A stretch of 14,152 nucleotides of DNA from Chloroflexota bacterium (GTDB lineage Bacteria; Chloroflexota; Limnocylindria; Limnocylindrales; CSP1-4): positions 1-14,152 of the forward strand of contig JACCYW010000263.1 in NCBI GenBank assembly GCA_013696275.1, given 5' to 3'. Position 1 is the first letter of the stretch. Each line of letters opens with the position of its first letter. The notes beneath the pieces were generated by a model. That model was not told the DNA's origin. It did not search any database and was given only the letters and a program-made list of their open reading frames with translations. This document shows positions 1 to 6,841 of the stretch, in pieces. Position numbers and translations under genes: made by a program.

Positions 1-1
1 C

Positions 2-1090
2 CTACTCGGCCTCTGAGATGCCCTCCACCGGCACCGCGATGTTCGCCACCTTGGCCCGGATCTCTGTCTCCAACTGCTGCGCGATGTCCCTGTTCTGGCG
101 CAGGAACTCCTTGCCCTGTTCACGACCCTGACCGAGACGGACCTCGCCGTAGTTGAACCAGGCACCGGTCTTGCTCACGATGTCCGACGCGACACCGACG
201 TCCAGCAGGCCGCCTTCCTTGGAGATCCCCTCCCCGTACATCACATCGAACTCCGCCACGCGGAACGGCGCTGCGACCTTGTTCTTGACGACTTTGACCC
301 TTACCCGGTTGCCGATCGAATCGGTGCCTGACTTGATGGTCTCTATGCGCCGGATATCCAGCCGCACGCTGGCGTAGAACTTCAGCGCTCGACCGCCCGG
401 CGTGACCTCCGGATTGCCGAACATGACACCGATCTTCTCGCGCAGCTGATTGGTGAACACGAGGGCGGTGTTGGAACGACTGACGGCGCCCGTGAGCTTG
501 CGCAGGGCCTGGCTCATGAGCCGCGCCTGGATACCCACGAACGAGTCGCCCATCTCGCCCTCGATCTCCGCGCGCGGCACGAGGGCGGCCACGGAGTCCA
601 GGACGACCACGTCCACGCCGCCCGAACGGATGAGTGTCTCGGTGATCTCCAAGGCCTGTTCGCCAGTGTCCGGCTGACTGACGAGCAGCTCATCCACGTC
701 CACTCCGCAGGACCGAGCATAGTGCGGATCGAGTGCGTGCTCGACATCGATGAAGGCGGCCACACCGCCCCGCTGCTGAGCCTCCGCGATGACGTGCTGG
801 CAGAGCGTCGTCTTGCCCGATGACTCTGGTCCGAACACCTCCGTGATCCGGCCGCGTGGGATGCCGAACACGCCCAGCGCCAGATCGAGCGCGATGGAGC
901 CAGTCGGTATGGCGTCCACCTGCTGCTTGTCCGACGAGCCGAGCTTCATGATTGAGCCGCGACCGAACTGCTTCTCTATGGCCAGGATGGCGGCGTCCAC
1001 GGCCTTGGTCCGCTCTGCCGCGCCGCGATCGCTGCGCTCCATGCCGTTCTGATCCGCGCCGAGCATCCGCTCGGTCCTCGTGATGGTCAT
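2..1090 (-). CDS. recA: Recombinase RecA
   Basis: RecA forms ATP-dependent filaments on single-stranded DNA, catalyses homologous pairing and strand exchange, and promotes LexA-type self-cleavage in the SOS response. The 362-residue product shows the full core: a Walker A motif GPESSGKT at residues 87-94, the catalytic Glu in FIDVEHALDP (E118), a Walker B strand VVVLDSVAAL near 161-170, the L1/L2 DNA-binding loop regions, and the MAW-like GVMFGNPEVTPGG stretch at 221-233. The ORF is complete and its TAG stop lies at 2-4. The ATG at 1090 is chosen because GGAGGAGG lies 7 bases upstream; internal Met9 and Met17 are weaker alternatives. The gene is last in a minus-strand run that also carries ruvC, ruvA and ruvB. 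No LexA operator was recognised upstream. The acidic C-terminal tail is short. Identity is certain. Confidence 0.98.
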   Translation of the reverse strand: MTITRTERMLGADQNGMERSDRGAAERTKAVDAAILAIEKQFGRGSIMKLGSSDKQQVDAIPTGSIALDLALGVFGIPRGRITEVFGPESSGKTTLCQHVIAEAQQRGGVAAFIDVEHALDPHYARSCGVDVDELLVSQPDTGEQALEITETLIRSGGVDVVVLDSVAALVPRAEIEGEMGDSFVGIQARLMSQALRKLTGAVSRSNTALVFTNQLREKIGVMFGNPEVTPGGRALKFYASVRLDIRRIETIKSGTDSIGNRVRVKVVKNKVAAPFRVAEFDVMYGEGISKEGGLLDVGVASDIVSKTGAWFNYGEVRLGQGREQGKEFLRQNRDIAQQLETEIRAKVANIAVPVEGISEAE

Positions 1091-1097
1091 GCCTGGT

Positions 1098-1105
1098 CCT
1101 CCTCC
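1098..1105 (-). promoter_or_regulatory. Strong Shine-Dalgarno sequence of recA
   Basis: On the minus strand GGAGGAGG stands 7 bases before the ATG at 1090. It fixes the recA start. It also contrasts with the genes upstream in the run, most of which have no recognisable Shine-Dalgarno sequence. Confidence 0.85.
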
Positions 1106-1136
1106 AAGGCTCGGACCCGAGGACCGGGACCCGTCC

Positions 1137-1304
1137 CTACTCCTCGGTCTCGTCCTGCTCCACTTCGTGCCGCGGCTTCCGCTTGGGCTTGATGATCTCT
1201 ACCGACTGCGGAGGCGTGTCCAGTAGCGAGCCAAGCTTGGGCTTGGCGGCCGCCGTCTTGGGTTTCTTCTTGGCCTCGCGGCGGGCGGGGACTCTGCCTG
1301 CCAT
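1137..1304 (-). CDS. Small basic hypothetical protein between tgt and recA (55 aa)
   Basis: I do not recognise this protein. It has 55 residues. The N-terminal half is very basic and rich in Ala, Lys and Arg (MAGRVPARREAKKKPK at the start). A short hydrophobic or amphipathic segment follows (LGSLLDTPPQSVEIIKPK), and the end is acidic (VEQDETEE). About 85% of third codon positions are G or C, as expected for a real gene in this genome and better than the competing frames. The ATG at 1304 has GGAGG 11 bases upstream. An in-frame GTG at 1322 would add six residues but has no ribosome site. It follows tgt and precedes recA on the same strand with small gaps, so co-transcription is likely. The charge suggests nucleic-acid or ribosome contact, but no function is claimed. 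Confidence 0.6.
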   Translation of the reverse strand: MAGRVPARREAKKKPKTAAAKPKLGSLLDTPPQSVEIIKPKRKPRHEVEQDETEE

Positions 1305-1366
1305 ATGTCCGTGCGCCTCCACATGGCGCTGCCGAGTATCGGCAACGCGGCTCTACCATCACTTGA

Positions 1367-1383
1367 CCAGCGCTTTGCGCCAG
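1367..1383 (-). terminator. RNA hairpin just after tgt
   Basis: The minus-strand transcript reads CUGGCGC-AAA-GCGCUGG nine bases after the tgt stop. It gives a 7-bp stem with two adjacent G-U/U-G pairs and an AAA triloop. The plus-strand RNA cannot form the outer pairs, which fits a role in the minus transcript. There is no U-tract, so it may be a processing or attenuation hairpin and not a full terminator. Confidence 0.3.
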
Positions 1384-1391
1384 CTTACCTG

Positions 1392-2540
1392 TCACTCGGC
1401 GGGCTCTTTCGATGACCCGTCAGCGATCAGCTGGCGTCTCAGCTCAGGGAAGGTCCCGGCGTCTATCGCCGACCGGATCCTCGCCATCAAGTCTAGGGTG
1501 AAGGTCAGGTTGTGACAAGTCGCCAGCCGGTACGCGAGCAACTCGTCCGCGCGGAAGAGATGGGCCAGGTAGGCCCGCGAGAACGACCGGCAGAGGCGAC
1601 ATCGGCAGCCATCCTGGACGGGTGCGCCGTCGTCCAGGAAGCGTGCGTTGCGCAGGTTGAGACGCCCCTCCGGGACCCACAAGCTGCCGTTGCGGGCGAC
1701 CCTTGCCGGCAACACGGAGTCGAACAGGTCCACGCCGGCATCCACGGCATCCAACAGGTCGAGCGGTGAGCCCAGGCCCATCAGGTAGCGCGGACGCGGA
1801 TCGTCCACCAGCAGGGGCACCACGACATCGAGCATGGCCCGCCGCTGGAGCGCGGTCTCATCGCCGGCCAGACCGCCGATGCACAGGCCATCGAACGCTT
1901 TGTCGGCGATGAACCGGGTCGAGCGTTCCCGAAGATCGGGCTCCAGCCCACCCTGGATGATCCCGAAGAGCGCCTGATCGGCACGGCCATGGGCGACCAG
2001 CGAGCGCTCCGCCCACCGATGCGTGCGCTCCATGGCGTCGACAACCTCCGCGCGTGAGGATGCGTGGGGCGGGACCGGCTGGTCGAAAGCGACCGCGATG
2101 TCCGCTCCCAGAGCCTCCTGCACGGCGATCGAGTGCTCCGGCGTGAAGCGTCGGAGCGAGCCGTCCAGGTGCGAGCGAAAGGTGACGCCATCGTCATCGA
2201 CCGTGCGCGACCTGCCCAGGCTGACGACCTGGAATCCACCCGAGTCGGTGAGGATGGGCCCATCCCAGGCCATGAAGGTGTGCAGTCCTCCGAGCCGGGC
2301 GATCCTGTCGTGGCCCGGCCGCAGCGCCAGGTGGTAGGTATTGGACAGCACGATGGTGGCGCCCACCTCGCGCAGATCATCGGGATCAAGGGCTTTGACG
2401 GTGGCATTGGTGCCGACCGGCATGAACTGCGGCGTTTCCACCACACCGTGAGCCGTGGTCAGGCGACCCGACCGGGCGCGGGTCGGTCGTATTGCCATAC
2501 GCGTGGACGGTCGGGCATGGAAGCGGATGGGACCTGGCAT
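1392..2540 (-). CDS. tgt: tRNA-guanine transglycosylase (TGT)
   Basis: TGT exchanges guanine-34 in the anticodon of tRNA(Asp, Asn, His, Tyr) for a 7-deazaguanine on the way to queuosine. Numbering from the ATG at 2540 (382 aa), the base-contacting Asp is in ILTDSGGFQ (D99), the nucleophile in DLFDSVLPAR (D274), and the zinc site is Cys312, Cys314, Cys317 plus His343 (CRCRLC...CHNL). Two positions that shape the base pocket differ from the usual preQ1-type bacterial enzyme. FDQPV replaces FDECT, so the Cys158-equivalent (Zymomonas numbering) is Pro. GGLAGDE replaces GGLAVGE, so the Val233-equivalent is Gly. No queA is next to it. The frame is open to a GTG at 2678, which would add 46 residues with no match to the family; neither start has a clear ribosome site. 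The enzyme call is certain, the start is not. Confidence 0.95.
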   Translation of the reverse strand: MPGPIRFHARPSTRMAIRPTRARSGRLTTAHGVVETPQFMPVGTNATVKALDPDDLREVGATIVLSNTYHLALRPGHDRIARLGGLHTFMAWDGPILTDSGGFQVVSLGRSRTVDDDGVTFRSHLDGSLRRFTPEHSIAVQEALGADIAVAFDQPVPPHASSRAEVVDAMERTHRWAERSLVAHGRADQALFGIIQGGLEPDLRERSTRFIADKAFDGLCIGGLAGDETALQRRAMLDVVVPLLVDDPRPRYLMGLGSPLDLLDAVDAGVDLFDSVLPARVARNGSLWVPEGRLNLRNARFLDDGAPVQDGCRCRLCRSFSRAYLAHLFRADELLAYRLATCHNLTFTLDLMARIRSAIDAGTFPELRRQLIADGSSKEPAE

Positions 2541-2679
2541 ATGTCGGACGCCGGTGCCGCTGACGACCTCGCTGGAAGAGGGAAGCGGTCCATCTGAGTC
2601 CGGGCCGATGATCACCGTCGGGGAGTCTGGAGTGCCCCCGCGCGACAGGTCCGAGCCGTGCTCGCGCCGCCCCTCCACG

Positions 2680-3528
2680 CTAGCCGCTGATCTCCGAACG
2701 TTCGACGGCCACGACGGCCACGCCGAGTGCCGCCGCCAGGTAGATGGCGGTCACGATGAGCGCCGTGTTGAGAGGTATCGGGCTCAGGATGAAGCTGGTG
2801 ATGTCGTCTCCGCCGAGGCCGGTCGTCGCCGACAGCACACTGTCGCCGATGCTGAACGGGAGGAACTGATACCACTGCATGCCGAGCCGGCCGATGCCGT
2901 CGAAGCCCTGGTCGGCAAGGGTGATGCCGATGAGCACGGCAGCCAGGATCGACTCGCCGATATAGAGCACGATGCCGACGATCACGCCAGCCAGCTGGCT
3001 GCGCAAGAGGACGGCCACGGCGAAGCCGATGGCGGCCCGCTCGATGAGGACCGGGAAACCCAGGTAGAGGGAGCGCGCTACGTCGTCGAGCCTGTTGCGC
3101 GTCAGCAGGCTGCCCGGCTGTACGCCGGCCAGGCCGGCCGCGACATAGGTGAGCAGAAGACCGACCGCGTACGCGATGATCACCCCGATGAGCAGCACGA
3201 AGGCGATGGCCAGGGCTTTCATCAGCACATAGCGTGATCGACTCTCGCCGCGGGCTATCGCCACCCGGAAGACGCTCCAGTTCCAGTCCGCTCCGGCGAT
3301 GGCCGCCGCGTAAGCCACACCGAGCAGGCTGCCCAGGCCGAAGACGAACTGGTTGATGATGCCGAACGATCCGGGAAAGCTGATGAACGTGGCGCCACCA
3401 CCTGATCCGCGTCCGCTGACGCCGATGAGCAGGTAGACCAGGCTCATCAGGCCGAGCAGGATGATGAGCACGATGTAGGACGCCCAGCGTCGGCGCAGCT
3501 TCAGTAACTCGGCTGAGAACAGCCTCAC
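2680..3528 (-). CDS. ABC-2 type transporter permease
   Basis: The 282-residue hydrophobic protein is the membrane partner of the ATPase encoded just upstream. It begins with the short basic cytoplasmic stretch typical of ABC-2 permeases (FSAELLKLRRRW). It then has about six predicted membrane segments, near residues 17-36, 58-80, 103-132, 153-175, 178-202 and 254-275. A loop rich in Gly and Ser follows the first segment. The start is a GTG whose first three bases lie in the GTGA overlap with the ATPase stop codon, so translational coupling is expected. The nearest families are the BcrB/NatB-like and multidrug-type exporters. The substrate cannot be told from sequence. The gene ends two bases before the longest possible tgt frame. 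Confidence 0.88.
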   Translation of the reverse strand: MRLFSAELLKLRRRWASYIVLIILLGLMSLVYLLIGVSGRGSGGGATFISFPGSFGIINQFVFGLGSLLGVAYAAAIAGADWNWSVFRVAIARGESRSRYVLMKALAIAFVLLIGVIIAYAVGLLLTYVAAGLAGVQPGSLLTRNRLDDVARSLYLGFPVLIERAAIGFAVAVLLRSQLAGVIVGIVLYIGESILAAVLIGITLADQGFDGIGRLGMQWYQFLPFSIGDSVLSATTGLGGDDITSFILSPIPLNTALIVTAIYLAAALGVAVVAVERSEISG

Positions 3529-4499
3529 CCGTGCGGCCCGAGGGTGCCCGACGAGGTTGGCAACGGCGCCGGTCCGGTGGCGGCCGAGGTCGCTTGAGTG
3601 AGCTGAAGGAACAGGCCCTCCAGGTCGTTGCCCGCCTCGAGTCCCATGGCATGGATGCCGGCATCGGCGAGCAGGCGATTGACCTCACTCGCTCGGCTGG
3701 GCAGCACGCTCACCGTGAACCAGCCGGCTTGAGCTCCCGTGTCGACGCCATAGAGTGGTCGGTCGGCGGCCAGGGCACGCAGGATGGGCGCCGCTGCCAC
3801 CATCTCGTCCGGTCTGACCCGGACCCTGACATGGCCCGTCGCCTCGAGCAGCTTGGTCAGCGGACCTTCGCTCACCAGACGGCCAGCCGAGACGATGCCG
3901 ACCACATCCGCCAGCTGCTGGACTTCCGGCAGGATGTGGCTCGAGACGACCACCGTCTTGCCTTCCGCCGTCACGTTGCGCAGCATCTCGCGCATGGCGA
4001 CGATGCCGCCCGGGTCCAGGCCGTTGGCTGGCTCGTCCAGCAGCAGGAGTTCCGGATCGGATAGCAGTGCCGCGGCGATGCCCAGGCGCTGCTTCATGCC
4101 CAGCGAATAGGTCTTCACCTTGTCCCGCGCGCGGTCCGCCAACCCGACGCCCGACAGGACCTGACCCACTCGTTCCGGACGGGTCGGTGGTCCTGCAGCG
4201 CCGAACACGCGCAGGTTGTCGCGCCCGGAAAGGTAGGGGTAGAAGGAGGGCGTCTCGATGAGCGATCCGATGCGGAACATCCGTCGCCGGTCGCGCCATG
4301 AGAAGGGCTGTCCCAGCACCTCGATGCTGCCGGCGTCGGGCCTGAGCAGGCCCACCAGCAGGCGCAGCGTGGTCGTCTTGCCCGATCCGTTGGGACCCAG
4401 GAAGCCGTAGACGATGCCACGCGGCACGTTCATATCCAGGCCGGCCAGGGCCGGCCGCGCGCCGTATCGCTTGGTCAGGCCACGCGTGGTGATGGCCAT
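3525..4499 (-). CDS. ABC transporter ATP-binding protein (BcrA/CcmA-like)
   Basis: This 324-residue ATPase would energise the permease encoded next to it. From the ATG at 4499 it shows Walker A GPNGSGKT (35-42), a Q-loop region LIETPSFYPYLSG with Glu where many families have Gln (a BcrA-subfamily trait), the signature YSLGMKQRL (131-139), Walker B LLLLDEP (151-157) and the switch His in SSHILPE (H188). A C-terminal domain of about 100 residues and a low-complexity Pro/Ser/Thr end follow. The frame stays open to a GTG at 4571, which would overlap ruvB by 52 bases. The ATG starts exactly at the conserved MAITTRGLTKRYG and leaves a 20-base gap after ruvB, so it is preferred, although it has no strong ribosome site. 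The stop overlaps the permease start as GTGA. Confidence 0.92.
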   Translation of the reverse strand: MAITTRGLTKRYGARPALAGLDMNVPRGIVYGFLGPNGSGKTTTLRLLVGLLRPDAGSIEVLGQPFSWRDRRRMFRIGSLIETPSFYPYLSGRDNLRVFGAAGPPTRPERVGQVLSGVGLADRARDKVKTYSLGMKQRLGIAAALLSDPELLLLDEPANGLDPGGIVAMREMLRNVTAEGKTVVVSSHILPEVQQLADVVGIVSAGRLVSEGPLTKLLEATGHVRVRVRPDEMVAAAPILRALAADRPLYGVDTGAQAGWFTVSVLPSRASEVNRLLADAGIHAMGLEAGNDLEGLFLQLTQATSAATGPAPLPTSSGTLGPHG

Positions 4500-4519
4500 G
4501 GCATCGGCAGGGACGGCGG

Positions 4520-5620
4520 TCAAGCGGGCATACCGGACTCCGTACGGCCTTCGCTGGTGATGCCATCCCACAGGCCGGCGTCGACCCGGTCCGGACCGCG
4601 CCTCGGCGGGGGCACCTCGTAACCCAGGGACCGAAGGTGGTCGCGTGCCAGCTCCGTCGCCACGCGGCCCTGAGGGGTACGATCCAGGAAGCCGAGCTGC
4701 AGGAGGAACGGCTCATAGACGTCCTCCACCGTGTCGACCTCCTCGCCGATGACGGCGGCCACCGCCGCGCCGCCGACCGGACCGGAGGCGAACTTCTGGA
4801 CGATCGCTGCCAACAGGCGGCGATCGGTGGTATCGAGTCCCTGGCCATCGATGTCCATGGCCGTCATGGCCGCTTCCGCCTGGTCGACGGTGATGCTGCC
4901 ATCGGCGGTCACTTCAGCGTGATCACGGACCCTTCTGAGGAGTCGGTTGACGACGCGCGGAGTGCCCCTCCCCCGCCGCGCGAGGATGCCCACGGCGTGC
5001 GCTTCGATGGACACGCCCAGGATGCCAGCCGAACGGCGGATGATCTCAGCGAGGTGCTCCTGGGCATAGTAATCAAGCCGGTACACGGCTCCGAAGCGGT
5101 CGCGCAAGGGAGAGCTGATACGGCCTGCCCGGGTGGTCGCACCGACCACTGTGAACGGCTTGAGCGAGAGGCGCAGACTGCGCGCACTCGGTCCGCGTCC
5201 GATCATGACGTCGATGCCGAAGTCCTCCATGGCCGGGTAGAGGATCTCTTCCACCGAGTGATTCAGTCGGTGGATCTCATCGATGAACAGGATGTCCCGC
5301 TCGTCCAGGTTGGTCAGGATGGCGGCCAGATCGCCCGGTCGCTCGATGGCCGGCCCTGACGTGGTGTGGATGTTCACGCCGAGCTCGCGGGCGATGATGT
5401 TGGCCAGGGTCGTCTTGCCAAGCCCGGGCGGACCGTACAGCAGCACGTGGTCGGCGGCCTCCTGCCGTCGCGCGGCTGCAGCCAGCAGGATGGCTAGGTT
5501 CTGCTTGACCTGATCCTGCCCGATGTACTCCGCCAGGCGACGGGGTCGCAGGCTCGTCTCGGCGATGGCTTCATCCGGGGCGACCGCCTCCGGGGCTATC
5601 GGGCGAGCCTCCGTCTCCAT
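4520..5620 (-). CDS. ruvB: Holliday junction branch migration helicase RuvB
   Basis: RuvB is the hexameric AAA+ motor that drives branch migration of Holliday junctions loaded by RuvA. In the 366-residue product Walker A is GPPGLGKT (63-70), Walker B is LFIDEIHRL (111-119), sensor 1 is VGATTRAG (159-166), and the arginine-finger region is PLRDRFG (171-177). The C-terminal winged-helix domain has PFLLQLGFLDRTPQGRV (304-320), with Gln where Arg is common. About 25 residues after residue 340 extend past the usual end and look disordered. The ATG at 5620 begins a typical acidic N-terminus before LRPRRLAEYIGQ. There is no Shine-Dalgarno sequence; a TACACT hexamer lies 8 bases before the start, suggesting a leaderless promoter of its own in the 66-base gap after ruvA. 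Confidence 0.97.
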   Translation of the reverse strand: METEARPIAPEAVAPDEAIAETSLRPRRLAEYIGQDQVKQNLAILLAAAARRQEAADHVLLYGPPGLGKTTLANIIARELGVNIHTTSGPAIERPGDLAAILTNLDERDILFIDEIHRLNHSVEEILYPAMEDFGIDVMIGRGPSARSLRLSLKPFTVVGATTRAGRISSPLRDRFGAVYRLDYYAQEHLAEIIRRSAGILGVSIEAHAVGILARRGRGTPRVVNRLLRRVRDHAEVTADGSITVDQAEAAMTAMDIDGQGLDTTDRRLLAAIVQKFASGPVGGAAVAAVIGEEVDTVEDVYEPFLLQLGFLDRTPQGRVATELARDHLRSLGYEVPPPRRGPDRVDAGLWDGITSEGRTESGMPA

Positions 5621-5628
5621 CGGCGGTC

Positions 5629-5634
5629 AGTGTA
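5629..5634 (-). promoter_or_regulatory. Candidate leaderless -10 element of ruvB
   Basis: TACACT on the minus strand ends 8 bases before the ruvB ATG, which would put the transcript start at or next to the start codon. No convincing -35 box is visible. It lies in the ruvA-ruvB gap, so ruvB and the genes after it could be transcribed apart from ruvCA. Confidence 0.4.
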
Positions 5635-5686
5635 TCAGGCGTCCAGCTCGTCGAACGGACGTTCTGTTTGCGGGCAGCCGTCCAGC

Positions 5687-6280
5687 TCAGTCGCGGCGGA
5701 GCGCGCGCAGGGCGGCCTTGACACGGTCCTCCAACGAGGCATCGGCGGCCAGGGATGCGACAGCCATCCGGCCTGCCTCACGAGCCTCGGAGGCCGCATA
5801 GCCGAGTGCCTGGAGAGCACCGACGACCTCCGATTCTGCGGCGCCGATGCCGGCCCCGGAGCCGGTCGCCAGCGTGCCCGCCGCGGCGACCTTCTCCTTC
5901 AGTTCCAGGACGATGCGCGCTGCCAGCCGGCGACCGACCCCGCTGACAGCGGTGAGGACCGCCTCGTCCGCCTGGAGGATGGCCAGCTGCAGGTCCGGGA
6001 CGGGCCGTGAGGAGATGATGGCGAGGGCCACTCTGGGACCCACTCCTGTGACCGTCGTCAACAGCTCGAAGAAGCCGAGCTCTTCCGGTGTCCTGAACCC
6101 GTACAGGGCCTGCACGTCTTCACGGACGAGATGGTGGGTATGCAGAGCCAGATCCGCGCCCTGACGGGCTGCGCCAAGAGTGCTTGGTCCGCAGTACACC
6201 CGGTACCCCACTCCCGCCACGACCAGGATCAAAGCATCCGGCTCGATCCGTACGACCGTCCCCTGGAGCCACGCGATCAC
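5687..6280 (-). CDS. ruvA: Holliday junction DNA helicase subunit RuvA
   Basis: RuvA tetramers bind the four-way junction and load RuvB. The 197-residue protein has the normal three parts: an N-terminal OB fold starting MIAWLQGTVV and including GVGYRVYC, a tandem helix-hairpin-helix region (LLTTVTGVGPRVALAI near 74-89 and LTAVSGVGRRLAARIV near 108-123), and a flexible Gly/Ala linker followed by the C-terminal RuvB-binding domain with EVVGALQALGYAASEA. Length is normal. The start is a GTG only six bases after the ruvC stop, so the two genes are almost certainly co-translated; a GAGG abuts the start codon. A 66-base gap separates its stop from ruvB. Confidence 0.97.
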   Translation of the reverse strand: MIAWLQGTVVRIEPDALILVVAGVGYRVYCGPSTLGAARQGADLALHTHHLVREDVQALYGFRTPEELGFFELLTTVTGVGPRVALAIISSRPVPDLQLAILQADEAVLTAVSGVGRRLAARIVLELKEKVAAAGTLATGSGAGIGAAESEVVGALQALGYAASEAREAGRMAVASLAADASLEDRVKAALRALRRD

Positions 6281-6286
6281 CTCGCG

Positions 6287-6766
6287 TCAAGCGGCTGGTC
6301 GAAGGCCGTGCGCCAGGCAGATGGCAACTGCCAGGGCGTCCGCAGCATCGTCCGGTCGGGGTATCTCGGCCAGGCCGAGGAGTGTCTGGACCATCCGCTG
6401 GACCTGGACCTTCTCGGCCCGCCCATGACCCGTGACCGCCACCTTCACCTCGTGAGGCCCGTACTCCAACACAGGTACCTCGTGCTGGGCCGCTGCCAGG
6501 AGCACGACCCCTTTCGCCTGTCCGACCGCGAATGCGGTCTGGACGTTCCGGTTGAAGAAGAGCCGCTCGACCCCGACGAGCGAGGGTCGATGCAGATCGA
6601 GCAGCTGGCAGACAGCCTGGTGGATGGCCAGCAAGCGGGCCGGTGCGGAAAGCGTTGAGGAGGTCTCCAGGCACCCGTAATCGATCATGGTCAGCCGGCC
6701 GCCCTCCCGTGACACGATGCCATAGCCGGTCCGCGCGGTCCCCGGATCGATGCCCAGGACCTTCAC
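6287..6766 (-). CDS. ruvC: Holliday junction endonuclease RuvC
   Basis: RuvC resolves Holliday junctions by paired symmetrical cuts. The 159-residue protein keeps the whole RNase-H-like catalytic set: D7 in GIDPGTARTGYG, E67 in VGVERLFFNRN, and D140/D143 in PDDAADALA. Length is normal. The only possible start in frame is the GTG at 6766, as no start codon exists further upstream before yebC. It has no Shine-Dalgarno sequence. The GTG overlaps, as GTGA, the stop of a 15-codon ORF whose ATG lies 8 bases after a TAGACT -10-like hexamer, so ruvC is probably translated by coupling to that leader ORF. ruvA follows after six bases. Confidence 0.97.
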   Translation of the reverse strand: MKVLGIDPGTARTGYGIVSREGGRLTMIDYGCLETSSTLSAPARLLAIHQAVCQLLDLHRPSLVGVERLFFNRNVQTAFAVGQAKGVVLLAAAQHEVPVLEYGPHEVKVAVTGHGRAEKVQVQRMVQTLLGLAEIPRPDDAADALAVAICLAHGLRPAA

Positions 6767-6810
6767 GCGAGCTTTGGCCGCCGCTCGACCAAGATCTGCG
6801 GACGATCCAT
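6763..6810 (-). CDS. Putative 15-codon leader ORF coupled to ruvC
   Basis: Reading from the ATG at 6810 gives MDRPQILVERRPKLA and then a TGA that overlaps the ruvC GTG start in a GTGA tetranucleotide. TAGACT at 6819-6824 ends 8 bases before this ATG, the same spacing as at yebC, ruvB and the PBP gene. I infer that ribosomes could start on a leaderless mRNA here and reinitiate at ruvC, which has no ribosome site of its own. The peptide has no recognised function; it may matter only as a landing platform, or not be translated at all. Confidence 0.4.
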   Translation of the reverse strand: MDRPQILVERRPKLA

Positions 6811-6818
6811 CGTCGCCG

Positions 6819-6824
6819 AGTCTA
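6819..6824 (-). promoter_or_regulatory. Candidate leaderless -10 element before the ruvC leader ORF
   Basis: TAGACT (minus strand) lies 18 bases after the yebC stop and 8 bases before the leader ATG at 6810. It matches TATAAT at four of six positions, including the most conserved first TA and last T. No -35 box is evident. It would give ruvCA a promoter separate from yebC. Confidence 0.4.
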
Positions 6825-6841
6825 GCGCGCGGACACCGACC

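Noticed and set aside
1087..1395. A 102-codon minus-strand frame between tgt and recA with four-base overlaps at both ends (GTGA and ATGA).
   Set aside because: The overlaps are attractive, but the composition (Gly, Arg, Gln, Ala-rich with no hydrophobic pattern) is that of a shifted reading of the 55-residue ORF, which has the better third-position GC and a ribosome site.
2455..3237. A 260-codon plus-strand frame opposite tgt and the permease.
   Set aside because: It is antisense to two well-supported genes and its His/Asp/Arg-rich composition is the usual mirror of GC-rich codons.
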